Positions 15,637 through 24,206 of a stretch of DNA of 35,877 nt are shown here, in pieces (the stretch's first letter is position 1; the number at the start of each line of letters is the position of its first letter). Source of the DNA: Acidobacteriota bacterium. GTDB taxonomy: Bacteria > Acidobacteriota > UBA4820 > DSQY01. The stretch covers positions 1 to 35,877 of the forward strand of contig JBFMHB010000032.1 in the NCBI GenBank assembly GCA_040752915.1, in the 5' to 3' direction. The notes beneath the pieces are model-generated. The model did not search any database, was not told where the DNA came from, and worked only from the letters and a program-made list of their open reading frames with translations. Made by a program: the position numbers and the translations under genes.

Positions 15637-16716
15637 ATGGCCAATCGAACGGTTCTGGTCACGGGCGGCGCGGGCTTCATCGGCAGCAATTTCGTTCGAC
15701 TGGCCCTCCGGGAGCGACCCGACTGGCGGGTCGTGGTCCTCGACGCCCTGACCTATGCCGGGAACCTCGAGAACCTGGAGGGGCTGGAGGCCTCCTTCGA
15801 GGGCCGGTACCGCTTCGTCCGGGGGGACGTCACGGATGGCTCGGGACTGGAAAGGCTCTTTCAGGAGGAGCCCATTGACGGCGTCGTCCACTTCGCCGCC
15901 GAGAGCCACGTGGATCGCTCCATCCTGGGACCCCTGGCCTTCGTGCGGACGAACGTCATGGGGACGGCCCATCTCCTGGAGAGGTGCCGCCTGGCCTGGA
16001 AGGATCGTCCGGGCCGGTTCCTCCTCATCTCCACCGACGAAGTCTACGGGGCCCTCGGGGAGGAGGGGCGCTTCACGGAAGAGACCCCCCTCCGGCCATC
16101 GAGCCCGTACTCGGCCAGCAAGGCCGCCGCGGATCAGATGGCCCTGGCCTACCACCGGACCTTCGGCCTCCCCGTCGTGGTCACGCGTTGCTGCAACAAC
16201 TACGGGCCCTATCAGTTCCCCGAAAAGCTCATCCCCCTCATGATGGTCCGCCTGCTCGACGGCCAGCCCCTTCCCGTGTACGGGAAAGGGGAGAACGTGC
16301 GGGACTGGATCCACGTGGATGACCACAACCGGGGCGCCCTTCTCGCCTTCGAGAACGGGAGGCCAGGGGAGGTTTACAACCTGGGCGCCCGGTGCGAACT
16401 CCGCAACATCGATCTCGTGCGGGCCTTGATCCGCGAGGTCTGCGCCCGGAAGGGGTGGACGGAAACGGACCCCGATTCGCGGATCGCGTTCGTGAAGGAC
16501 CGGCCCGGTCACGATTGGCGGTACGCCATCGACCCCTCCAAGGCGGAGCGCGAGCTCGGTTTCCGCCCACGAGTGTCGTTCGAGGAGGGTCTGCGGGACA
16601 CGGTCCGCTGGTACCTGGACCATGAGGGGTGGTGGCGTCGGATCCTCAGCGGCGAATACGTCGAATTCGTCCGCCGCCTCTACGCCGGCCGCGAACCCGG
16701 GGTGGGATCCGAATGA
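15637..16716 (+). CDS. rmlB: dTDP-glucose 4,6-dehydratase
   Basis: The 359-residue extended SDR enzyme converts dTDP-glucose to dTDP-4-keto-6-deoxyglucose. It has the NAD-binding VTGGAGFIGSNFVRLAL, the substrate-site AAESHVDRSILGP, the catalytic triad region STDEVYG (Thr-Asp-Glu), YSASKAAADQ (YxxxK), and TRCCNNYGPYQFPEKLIPL. All catalytic residues of the family are present. It is followed directly (ATGA overlap) by a diverged duplicate. Confidence 0.95.
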   Translation: MANRTVLVTGGAGFIGSNFVRLALRERPDWRVVVLDALTYAGNLENLEGLEASFEGRYRFVRGDVTDGSGLERLFQEEPIDGVVHFAAESHVDRSILGPLAFVRTNVMGTAHLLERCRLAWKDRPGRFLLISTDEVYGALGEEGRFTEETPLRPSSPYSASKAAADQMALAYHRTFGLPVVVTRCCNNYGPYQFPEKLIPLMMVRLLDGQPLPVYGKGENVRDWIHVDDHNRGALLAFENGRPGEVYNLGARCELRNIDLVRALIREVCARKGWTETDPDSRIAFVKDRPGHDWRYAIDPSKAERELGFRPRVSFEEGLRDTVRWYLDHEGWWRRILSGEYVEFVRRLYAGREPGVGSE

Positions 16717-17768
16717 CGGGAGCCTCCCCGCGCTCCAGCGGGGCCTCCGGGGTCTCGGAAAGGCCGTCTCCGGACCGGCCCGCGAGCCTGCTCATCACCG
16801 GGGGGGGAGGCTTCGTGGGAGGCGCCTTTGTCCGCCTGCTCCTCGCCGAAAGGCCCGCGTGGACGCTGACGGTCTTCGACAGCCTCACGGGCGGCCCCGG
16901 TGCGAGATTCCTCGCAGGCCTCGAAGCCAGCCACCCCGGCCGCCTTCGGTTCGTGAGGGGCCGCGTGACCGACCCCCGCGACGTGAAGTCCCTTTTCACC
17001 TCCGCCGCCTTCCATGCCGTCGTCCACTTCGCGGCGCGGAACCCGTCGGGGCTGGAGATCGAGTCGCCCCTCTCCTTCTCTCAGGTGAACGTGCTCGGCA
17101 CGGCGATGGTCCTCGAGGAGGCCCGAAAAGCCTGGTCGGGCTCGGGCGGGACCTTCCTCCACCTCTCCTCCTACGAGGTGTACGGGGAGGGCGCAGCGGA
17201 GCGCTTCACCGAGGCGTCGCCCCTCAATCCCTCCACGCCCTACGCCGCCAGCAAGGCTTCGGCCGACGTCCTCACGCTCGCCTACCACTCGACCTTCGGC
17301 ATCCGGACCCTCGTCACGCGGACCACGAACATATATGGCCCCCGTCAATCACCGGACAAGCTCATCCCCAGCGTGGCGGAGCGCGTGCGGAGGGGAGAGC
17401 CCATCCCGGTCTACGGGTCCGGCGGCCAGAGCCGGGACTGGATCCACGTGGAGGACCACAACCGGGGCGTCCTCGCGGTTCTCGAGGGAGGGAGGCCCGG
17501 TGCGGTGTACCATCTGGGTGCGCGGTGCGAGCGGACCAACCTCGAGGTGATCCGGCTCGCCGCCCGGGCCGCCGCGGAGTGCCTCGGCCGAGACCCCCGT
17601 GAGGCGGAGGCGCGGCTCGACTTCGTGGAGGACCGCAGCGCCCACGATTTCCGGCGCGCGCTGGATCCGGGTCGGGCGGAGAGGGAGCTGGGCTTTCGTC
17701 CTCGGGTGGCCTTCGAAGAGGGGGTAAGGGACGCCGTTCGCTGGCAGATTCGGGAGGGCGGGGAGTGA
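16713..17768 (+). CDS. Diverged RmlB-like NAD-dependent epimerase/dehydratase
   Basis: This 351-residue protein is similar to the preceding rmlB along its length (NIYGPRQSPDKLIPS, DWIHVEDHNRGVLA, VYHLGARCE), so it looks like a tandem duplicate. Key positions have changed. The TDE catalytic trio is SYE here (LSSYEVYGEG), losing the general-acid aspartate. AAESHVDRS has become AARNPSGLE. The glycine motif is GGGGFVGGAF. The YAASK tetrad and NAD fold are kept. A classical 4,6-dehydratase reaction is therefore unlikely; an epimerase, a decarboxylase-like role or a regulatory subunit for RmlB are possible. Its N-terminus carries about 35 extra Ser/Pro-rich residues. Confidence 0.85.
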   Translation: MTGASPRSSGASGVSERPSPDRPASLLITGGGGFVGGAFVRLLLAERPAWTLTVFDSLTGGPGARFLAGLEASHPGRLRFVRGRVTDPRDVKSLFTSAAFHAVVHFAARNPSGLEIESPLSFSQVNVLGTAMVLEEARKAWSGSGGTFLHLSSYEVYGEGAAERFTEASPLNPSTPYAASKASADVLTLAYHSTFGIRTLVTRTTNIYGPRQSPDKLIPSVAERVRRGEPIPVYGSGGQSRDWIHVEDHNRGVLAVLEGGRPGAVYHLGARCERTNLEVIRLAARAAAECLGRDPREAEARLDFVEDRSAHDFRRALDPGRAERELGFRPRVAFEEGVRDAVRWQIREGGE

Positions 17769-18232
17769 GCGACGGGGAGAGGCCGAAGGGGGAGGCGAAG
17801 GAATCCATGGGCAAACAGGCGGCAGACGGCGAAATGGACTTCCGAGATCGGTCGGCTCTGGAGGCCGTGCGCGGGCTTCTGGAAGCCTACGCGAAGGGGG
17901 ACGCCGATGCGGGAGAGACCTTCGTCCACCTCCCCACCTCCGAGATCATCGAATGGAAAGGCCTGGCCAACATCTGGCACGCCAACGTGGACGAGTTCCG
18001 GCAGACGGTGGAGGCCCATCGGGAGGAGCCCCTTACCCAAGTCCCCGTGGGCGCCGAGGTGGAGTGGATCTCGGAACTGACGGCCCTCGTTCGGATGCGC
18101 GTCAAAACTTCCCTGCGGGACGGGCGGTCCTTCGAGTCCCCGGCTCTCTTTCTCGTGGCCCCCGACCGCACGGGCATCTACAAGGTGGCCCTTTCCTGGT
18201 GGGGCGCGTTTCCCGACTGGTTCCAGGGATGA
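17765..18232 (+). CDS. Small SnoaL/NTF2-like protein of unknown function
   Basis: The 155-residue product has a charged, disordered N-terminus and then an alpha+beta body beginning ALEAVRGLLEAYAKGDAD and ending in strands such as TGIYKVALSWWGAFPDW, which resembles the NTF2/SnoaL cone fold. No catalytic residues can be assigned. GTG 17765 overlaps the upstream stop (GTGA); ATG 17807 is an alternative that would remove most of the disordered part. It is the last gene in the overlapped polysaccharide series. Confidence 0.7.
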   Translation: MSDGERPKGEAKESMGKQAADGEMDFRDRSALEAVRGLLEAYAKGDADAGETFVHLPTSEIIEWKGLANIWHANVDEFRQTVEAHREEPLTQVPVGAEVEWISELTALVRMRVKTSLRDGRSFESPALFLVAPDRTGIYKVALSWWGAFPDWFQG

Positions 18233-18368
18233 TGCCCCGAGGGAAGGCCTTTCCGACTCCGCCGGTGGGGACACCGCCCTCGGCCCCCCAGCGGCCCCTC
18301 GCTTTCTGAGCAACGCAACGCGCCGATCCGGGCGCGATCCCGCGGTACGACACAGGGAGAGAAGATCC

Positions 18369-19181
18369 GTGTTCGGGTACGAGATGGTGTGCGTGCACGG
18401 CGCGTGGGAGGGCCCCTGGATCTTCCGGGCCTGGACCGCGTTCTTCGCGGGGGAAGGCTGGTCCGTCCGGAGCCTCACCCTCCCCGGCCACGAGCCGGGG
18501 GGGGACGTGCGCGGAGTCGGCCTCAAGGAGGCGGCGGCCGCCGTGGCGGAAGGCGTCCGCGACCCGGAGCGGACCGTGGTCGTGGGCCACAGCCTGGGAG
18601 GCTGGCTCACGCTCAAGTACCTGGAGCGGCGCGCGGTGGCGGCGTCCGTCCTGCTCATGCCCCTCCCGCCACGGGGCCTCTCGCCGGAAGCCCGCAGGAG
18701 GGTCCGTTCCCACGGTGGGTGGCGGCTCAAGGCCCGGCTTCTCGGGGGGCTGGACTGCCCCATCCAGAACGCCGAGGCCGTGCGCGCCTTGGGCTTCGGG
18801 GAGGTGGGTTGCGAGGCCTCCGTGAAGCGGTTCCTCGCCGAGTGCGTCCCCGAGAGCGGACGGCTCCTGAGGCAGATCGCCCTCCTGCCCGTCGCGTCCC
18901 GGGTCGGGTGGGGGCTTCGGGAGGGGCGCCTGAGCAAAACGCAGCGCGGTCGCCCCCATCTCATCGTGGCCTCCGAAGCCGATGCCCTGGTGTCCCCCTC
19001 CGACCTGGAGGGGGTGGCGCGGCTTCTGGGCGCCGAGATGCTGCGGCTGGAGTCGGCCCCCCACGTGTTCCTCCTCACGGACCATGCCCTGCCCCTCGCG
19101 GGTCAGGTGAACGCCTGGCTCTCCCGCCGGCTGCGGCCCGCGGGAGGATTTGACGAAGGCCCTGAAAAAGCGTATATTTAG
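18369..19181 (+). CDS. Alpha/beta hydrolase
   Basis: The 270-residue serine hydrolase has the oxyanion HGAWEGPWIFRAW, the nucleophile elbow GHSLGGWL, an acid in ASEADALVSP and a C-terminal histidine near APHVFLLTDHA. It has no signal peptide. GTG 18369 follows GGGAGAG. The substrate cannot be predicted. The promoter of the next gene overlaps its 3' end. Confidence 0.85.
   Translation: MFGYEMVCVHGAWEGPWIFRAWTAFFAGEGWSVRSLTLPGHEPGGDVRGVGLKEAAAAVAEGVRDPERTVVVGHSLGGWLTLKYLERRAVAASVLLMPLPPRGLSPEARRRVRSHGGWRLKARLLGGLDCPIQNAEAVRALGFGEVGCEASVKRFLAECVPESGRLLRQIALLPVASRVGWGLREGRLSKTQRGRPHLIVASEADALVSPSDLEGVARLLGAEMLRLESAPHVFLLTDHALPLAGQVNAWLSRRLRPAGGFDEGPEKAYI
19150..19178 (+). promoter_or_regulatory. 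Sigma70 promoter for the exported DUF3887-like gene
   Basis: TTGACG and TATATT are separated by 17 bases, close to the full sigma70 consensus. It overlaps the last codons of the alpha/beta hydrolase gene and gives a leader of roughly 80 bases before ATG 19268. Confidence 0.65.
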
Positions 19182-19267
19182 GGGCGTCTCGCCGGCCTTC
19201 GGCCGCAGGAAGAAACCGGCCCGGGACGTGTTTCCGTTTTAGCGTTTGCGCAAAGGAGGACCCGTAC

Positions 19268-19729
19268 ATGAAGCGCTTCAACACTCCCCTTCGGGCCGTC
19301 ACTCTGCTGGCCGTCGCCATGGTGGCCTTCGGCGCCCTCTACGCCCAGGCCAACGACCTGGTCGTGGCCAAGGCCTCGGAGTTCGTCACCCTTCTCCAAA
19401 AGGGGGATTTCCAGGGGGCCTATCAGAAGGTGGACTCGAACCTCGGCTTCAAGTCCAACCCCGACACCTTCAAGAAGTACTGGCAGGCGCTCGAATCCAA
19501 GGCGGGGAAGCTCGTCGAGGTGAAGCGATCCAGCATCGAGAGCAAGGACGGGTACTTCGTCGTGACGCAGGTGGCGAAATTCGAAAAGGGCCACGTGGAC
19601 CTCAAGGTCGCCCTGGACAACATGATGCGCGTCTCGGGGTTCCAGTACGCCAACCACAAGGACGACTCCTCCGGCTCCAGTCCTCAGGCCTCGTCCCAGC
19701 CGGCGCCGGCCGCCACCCCCGCTTCCTGA
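19268..19729 (+). CDS. Exported DUF3887-like small protein
   Basis: The 153-residue protein has a clear signal peptide (TLLAVAMVAFGALYAQA), a compact alpha+beta domain (VAKASEFVTLLQKGDFQGAY, then VTQVAKFEKGHVDLKVAL) resembling DUF3887, and a Ser/Ala/Pro-rich tail. It probably acts in the periplasm or outside the cell; its function is unknown. It has a strong AAAGGAGG ribosome site, a near-consensus promoter and a strong hairpin after it, so it is likely a highly expressed single-gene transcript. Confidence 0.8.
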   Translation: MKRFNTPLRAVTLLAVAMVAFGALYAQANDLVVAKASEFVTLLQKGDFQGAYQKVDSNLGFKSNPDTFKKYWQALESKAGKLVEVKRSSIESKDGYFVVTQVAKFEKGHVDLKVALDNMMRVSGFQYANHKDDSSGSSPQASSQPAPAATPAS

Positions 19730-19764
19730 TTTCCTAAGTCTCCATTCCATCCGCGATCCATCCT

Positions 19765-19792
19765 CCGCCCCGGGGTTCTTCCCCCGGGGCGG
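19765..19792 (+). terminator. Strong hairpin after the DUF3887-like gene
   Basis: A perfect 11-bp stem (CCGCCCCGGGG / CCCCGGGGCGG) with loop TTCTTC starts 35 bases after the stop. No T-run follows. Confidence 0.65.
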
Positions 19793-19879
19793 GGTTCGGT
19801 GTCTCCCCGGCCCCTCTCGCCGAGGGGGGGGATCTCGTTCTTGACCCGCGCTTCCATCCGCGAACGAAGGGAGGGCCCC

Positions 19880-21226
19880 ATGGCCGAAGGAGCAAGAGCG
19901 CCCCGAAACGAGGACGCCCCCGAACTCGTGGTCCGCCCCGAAGAGCTCTCTGGGCTGGACCACTCCCCCGCCTCCATGATCGACATCCCGGGTTCCAGGA
20001 TGTTCGAGATCCGGGACGCCCTGGCCGTGTACCACCGGGATTTCCCCGGGGGAGAGGAGTTCGACGCGAGCCAGGGCGACGGAGGCGCGAGCCTTCCGGG
20101 CATTTCGGCGGAGCTGTGGGAGCGGGCCCACGCCCTCCAAAGGGAGCATGGATCGGCCTACGACCAGCCCTTCGGGACCGCGGCCTTTCGAAAGTCCGTC
20201 GTGGAGAAGTACTGGCAGCTGGACGCGGACACGGGATGGGGCCCCGAGAACGTCCTGGGCTGTCAGGGCGGTCGGGACGCCCTCCTCAAGGCCTACGACG
20301 CCATGCAGTTTCTCGGTCACGGGCGGAGGGGCGACTTCGTGGTCGTGTCCCGCGTTCCCTGGATCTCCTACAACTGGGGGCCCTACGCCGTGGGCGCCAA
20401 TGTCCTTCTGGCGCCGGGGCGCGAGGCCGACGCCTGGGCGCTTACCCCGGAAGGCATCGCCGAGTCGGTTCGTTTTGCCGAGCGGGCGGGGGGCCGCAAG
20501 GTGGCGGGGCTGGTCGTGACCTCCCCCGACAACCCCACCGGGAGGACGATTCCCCTCACGGAGCAGATCGACCTCGCCCGAGCCGCCTTCGGCGCCGGCG
20601 TGCCGTACGTCCTCTTCGACTGGATCTACCACCGCGTGACCGACGGCGAACCCCACGACGTGAACGCCTTCCTGAGGGCCCTCGAACCCGCCGAACGGGA
20701 GCGGGTGATCCTCCTGGACGGGATCACCAAGTCCCTCGGGGCGAGCAACGTGCGCAACGCCCACCTCCTCGCCTCCAGGAAACTGGTCAAGTTCATGCAG
20801 AACCGCGCCTCCCACGGCGTCATCCCCTCCTTTCACAGCCAGGCCGTCGCCATGGCCGCCTACTCCATGGGCTTCGACCGGGCCGCCGCCCCCATCGTGG
20901 TCCCCACGAACGAGAGCCGGAAGGTCCTCTCGGCCTTCCTGGCCGAGAAGGGGATCCGAGCCATCCTGGGAAAGGGCTACTACGCCTTCCTCGACGTGGG
21001 GCCTTGGATGGACGCGGGGGGGATGAGCGACAGCTCCGCCATGGGCGCCTACCTGGCCGAGCGCTTCGGCCTGGCCGTCGTCCCGGGGGTGTATTTCAGC
21101 GACTACGGGTCCCGGTGGGTGCGCTTCTCCTACGCCCTCCCACCGGACAAGACCGCCCGGGCGGCGGAGCGGCTCTGGGCGGCCCTCTCCCAGGTGAAGG
21201 GCGCCGGGGACGGAGGAGCGGCGTGA
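19880..21226 (+). CDS. Class I/II PLP aminotransferase
   Basis: This 448-residue fold-type I enzyme is related to aspartate aminotransferases. It has SPDNPTGRTIPL (Asn/Pro motif), YVLFDWIYHRVTDGE, the PLP lysine in LLDGITKSLGASNVRN and a C-terminal substrate-carboxylate region GSRWVRFSYALPP. The first 90 residues include an unusual acidic, non-conserved segment. ATG 19880 follows AAGGGAGGG. It is 76 bases ahead of the ligase/M20 fusion, and a shared pathway is likely. Its amino-group acceptor is unknown. Confidence 0.88.
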   Translation: MAEGARAPRNEDAPELVVRPEELSGLDHSPASMIDIPGSRMFEIRDALAVYHRDFPGGEEFDASQGDGGASLPGISAELWERAHALQREHGSAYDQPFGTAAFRKSVVEKYWQLDADTGWGPENVLGCQGGRDALLKAYDAMQFLGHGRRGDFVVVSRVPWISYNWGPYAVGANVLLAPGREADAWALTPEGIAESVRFAERAGGRKVAGLVVTSPDNPTGRTIPLTEQIDLARAAFGAGVPYVLFDWIYHRVTDGEPHDVNAFLRALEPAERERVILLDGITKSLGASNVRNAHLLASRKLVKFMQNRASHGVIPSFHSQAVAMAAYSMGFDRAAAPIVVPTNESRKVLSAFLAEKGIRAILGKGYYAFLDVGPWMDAGGMSDSSAMGAYLAERFGLAVVPGVYFSDYGSRWVRFSYALPPDKTARAAERLWAALSQVKGAGDGGAA

Positions 21227-21249
21227 GGCGCCCGGCCGGGGAGGCTTCC

Positions 21250-21306
21250 ATGCCTTTTCGCATATCGTCCCGCCGTTCGATCCGGGGAGGGCGGCTTCGG
21301 CCATGA
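21250..21306 (+). CDS. Possible 18-codon leader peptide
   Basis: ATG 21250 follows GGGGAGGC at a good distance and encodes a short, Arg-rich peptide (MPFRISSRRSIRGGRLRP) whose stop overlaps the ATG of the large fusion gene (ATGA). This arrangement would couple translation of the fusion to the leader. It could equally be chance. Confidence 0.3.
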   Translation: MPFRISSRRSIRGGRLRP

Positions 21307-24206
21307 AATCCGGCGACTGGGGCACCTTCGCCGAGAAATTCCGCCTGGCCGTGGAGTCCTCCCTGGAGACCCATTTCGGGAGGGGCCTCTCGGGCCTGGA
21401 GCTGGAATTCAACATCCTGGACCGGGGGCTCCGGCCCGTGACCGCCGTGGGGTACGGTCCCGAGAGGAGGTCCTTCGCGGATCACCTCATGGACCGGTAC
21501 CTGCCCGAGGCCGCGCGCCCCAGGTTCCAGCTCGAGGTGTTTCACTGGATGATCGAGGGGGCCACCCGCCCCTACTATTCGGCCCGCGGGACGGCCCTGG
21601 AAGGGAGGCTGCTCGAGGCCGCCACCTGGAACGCGCTGGCCCGCGCCGGCCTCGCCTTCGGAGAGCGATTCTTCGCCCTCCACGGAAACGTCCCCTACCC
21701 GGTGGAGGTCAACGGGGACGCCATCCCCGACGGCTGGAGCCTGGCGAAGAAGAAGTACCTGGCCCGGTGCGTGGCCCTCTTCGGCCCCAACCTGGCCACG
21801 GCGGGCATCCACACCAACCACTCCTACCCCGAGTCCCTTCTCTCCTGGGACTTTTTCCATCTCCCGCGCCACCGGCGGGAGGGCCGCACCCTCATCGACT
21901 TCCGCAACGACGCCCTGATCCGGGCCACGCGCCTTCTGCGGCCCTTCTGCCCCCTCTTCATCGCGGTTTCCGCCTCCACGCCCTTCGCCTGGGAGATCGT
22001 GGAAGGGCACCCCGCCGTGGTGCTCACGGAGCGGGACAGCAACCGCCTCCTCACCTTCCCGAACCCGCCCGAACTGGATGTGCCGTATTTGTACGCCAGC
22101 CACGCCGATTACCTCCGGATCTCCTATGACCTGGTGCGCCGCGGGGTGCGCTTCGGGGCCAACAACTGGACGCCCGTCCGCGCCCGCTCCGACGTGGATC
22201 CGGTGAATCGAAACATCTGGGCCACCAGCGAACAGCTCCAGCGCCTGTACCAGAAAGGCCTGTACCGGGCGGGGGAGCGCGCCGATTTCGAGGAGGCCGA
22301 GCGGGCCCTCCTCGTCGAGAATCTGTGCGCGCGGGTGGATCTCCCCATGACCCGGGTGGAGGTGCGCACCGATGAGGGCGGGGACGACCTCGGCCTGTCG
22401 CTGGCGAAGATCGTCTTCAAGGAGCTCCTCTTGCTCCGGATCTATGCGGACGAGTCCTTCGGGGCCGCCTTCGTCTACGACGCCGACGACGTCCAGCGGG
22501 CGCGCCGAAACGAGGAGGCGGCAGCCCGGTCGGGTCTCGAGGCCCGGATTGAGGACCCCTTCACCGGCTCCCCCCTTCTCCTTCGAGAGTTCCTCGCGGC
22601 CACCCTCTCCGACCTCGACCCGCTGGCGCGGGCCTTGGAATGGAGGGAGGCCCTTGCCCCCCTCGCCGAGATGGCCGCAGGGGGGGCCAATCCCGCCGGC
22701 CGAACCCGGGAGTGGTTCCGCTCGCGTCTGGGTTCGCCGCGGAAGGCCCCCTCGGGCTCCCCCATCGTCCCCGGGGAGGTCTTCACCGAATGGCTCGAAG
22801 CGCGGGGCCGGCTCCTTCAGGAGGAATTGAGGGACGCGGACTCCCTGGCCAGGGGCCTGGGGGACGAGGAGGCAAAGGTCCGCCCGCTCCTTTTCGAGGC
22901 GGCCCAGGAGTCCGAGTCCGAGGCCGTGGCGGCCGTTCGGATCGGGGCGGCGGCCCGCCCGCAGGTCCTGGCGGTTTCGGAGGACCCCGTGGGAGAGACC
23001 GTCGGCCTGTCCGCCGAACTCATCCGGATCCCCTCCGTCACCAACTGCCCCCGGGAGCGGCTCAAAGAGGTCTGGCGGTGCGCGCGGTTCCTCGCGACCC
23101 GTCTCCAGGAAGCGGGTGCGGAGGTCCGCCTCTTCGAAGGCGGGAAGTACCCCGCCGTCCTCGCGGGCTTTCCCGGCCGGCTGCTGGCGCCCGTGGTCCT
23201 TTCGGGCCATTTCGATGTCGTGGAGCCGGACCCCGACGACCTCCAGTTCGAGCCCCGCGTGGAAGGGGACTACCTCTGGGGTCGCGGAAGCGCGGACATG
23301 AAGACCGTGGTGGCCTCGGACCTCGTGTGGATGCGCAGAAGGATCTTGCAAGGCCCGCCCTTCCCGCCCGTCTGTCTCCTCTTCGTGGGCAACGAGGAGA
23401 ACGGCGAATCCGAGCCCTGCGGCACCCCCCACGTCCTCGAAGAACTCCGCCAGACCCACGGGTGGTCGCCGGGCCTCATGATCCTCGGGGAGCGCACCGG
23501 GGAGAAGGGGGACGAGCGCTTCGGAGAGATCTGCACCTCCAACCGGGGCGTCGTCCGGCTCCGCGTCACCGCGCGGGGGGAGCGGGCCCACACGGGGATG
23601 GCCGGGGCGCCGGACGATCTCTCGGAACGGCTCATCGCCGCCCGGGCCGCCATCCACGAATTGCTCGAAGACCGGTTCACTCGGAAGGCGGAGGATGGAT
23701 GGGTCACGGGCGTCCGGTTCCCCTTCCTCTCCTTCGGGGAGCCCGGCGTCTACAACATCACGCCCGGCGAGGCCGTCCTCGGCATCGAGGTGCGGCCCAT
23801 CCCCGAGGACGATGTGGACGGCTTCCTGGAGGCGCTACGCCTCCTCTGCGGGGCCTCGGGCCTCGAGGTGGAGGCCGAAGTCCGCGAGGCGGGAGTCACG
23901 TGCCCGCCGGAGAACCCCTACCTGGCGGCCCTCCTTCGGGCCGCCCGGTCCGTACAGGGAGCCCCGCCGCGAATCGGTCGCAAATTGGCCGGAACCTCGG
24001 CCCGTTTCGCCCCCGGCGGGGCCGCCGTGGTCTGGGGCCAGACCGGAATCGGTCCCCACACCCGCCACGAGCGCCATTTCATTCCGAGCATCGCCCCCTA
24101 CCTCGACACCCTCGACGCCCTGTCGGAGGATCTGGCCGGGTGGGCGGTGGAGGGGGTTCGCGCGCCGAGGTTCCAGGGGGAGACGGCCAGGAGGGAGGAT
24201 CCATGA
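21303..24206 (+). CDS. Fused glutamate-cysteine-ligase-like and M20 metallopeptidase enzyme
   Basis: The 967-residue protein has two catalytic modules. Residues 1 to about 500 look like the glutamine synthetase/GCS2 carboxylate-amine ligase fold: SGLELEFNILD (metal-binding ExE), QLEVFHWMIEG, GIHTNHSYPESL and a long helical end. Residues of about 560-960 form an M20 di-zinc amidohydrolase: VVLSGHFDVVEPD (HxD), LWGRGSADMKT, FVGNEENGESEP (catalytic EE), RGERAHTGMAG and the final histidine region GPHTRHERHFIP. The M20 part is complete and certain; the ligase call is by motif only. One polypeptide would thus form and break amide bonds. It is flanked by an aminotransferase and a mini ferritin-like gene, and overlaps the latter by ATGA. 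No frameshift separates the modules. Confidence 0.82.
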   Translation: MKSGDWGTFAEKFRLAVESSLETHFGRGLSGLELEFNILDRGLRPVTAVGYGPERRSFADHLMDRYLPEAARPRFQLEVFHWMIEGATRPYYSARGTALEGRLLEAATWNALARAGLAFGERFFALHGNVPYPVEVNGDAIPDGWSLAKKKYLARCVALFGPNLATAGIHTNHSYPESLLSWDFFHLPRHRREGRTLIDFRNDALIRATRLLRPFCPLFIAVSASTPFAWEIVEGHPAVVLTERDSNRLLTFPNPPELDVPYLYASHADYLRISYDLVRRGVRFGANNWTPVRARSDVDPVNRNIWATSEQLQRLYQKGLYRAGERADFEEAERALLVENLCARVDLPMTRVEVRTDEGGDDLGLSLAKIVFKELLLLRIYADESFGAAFVYDADDVQRARRNEEAAARSGLEARIEDPFTGSPLLLREFLAATLSDLDPLARALEWREALAPLAEMAAGGANPAGRTREWFRSRLGSPRKAPSGSPIVPGEVFTEWLEARGRLLQEELRDADSLARGLGDEEAKVRPLLFEAAQESESEAVAAVRIGAAARPQVLAVSEDPVGETVGLSAELIRIPSVTNCPRERLKEVWRCARFLATRLQEAGAEVRLFEGGKYPAVLAGFPGRLLAPVVLSGHFDVVEPDPDDLQFEPRVEGDYLWGRGSADMKTVVASDLVWMRRRILQGPPFPPVCLLFVGNEENGESEPCGTPHVLEELRQTHGWSPGLMILGERTGEKGDERFGEICTSNRGVVRLRVTARGERAHTGMAGAPDDLSERLIAARAAIHELLEDRFTRKAEDGWVTGVRFPFLSFGEPGVYNITPGEAVLGIEVRPIPEDDVDGFLEALRLLCGASGLEVEAEVREAGVTCPPENPYLAALLRAARSVQGAPPRIGRKLAGTSARFAPGGAAVVWGQTGIGPHTRHERHFIPSIAPYLDTLDALSEDLAGWAVEGVRAPRFQGETARREDP

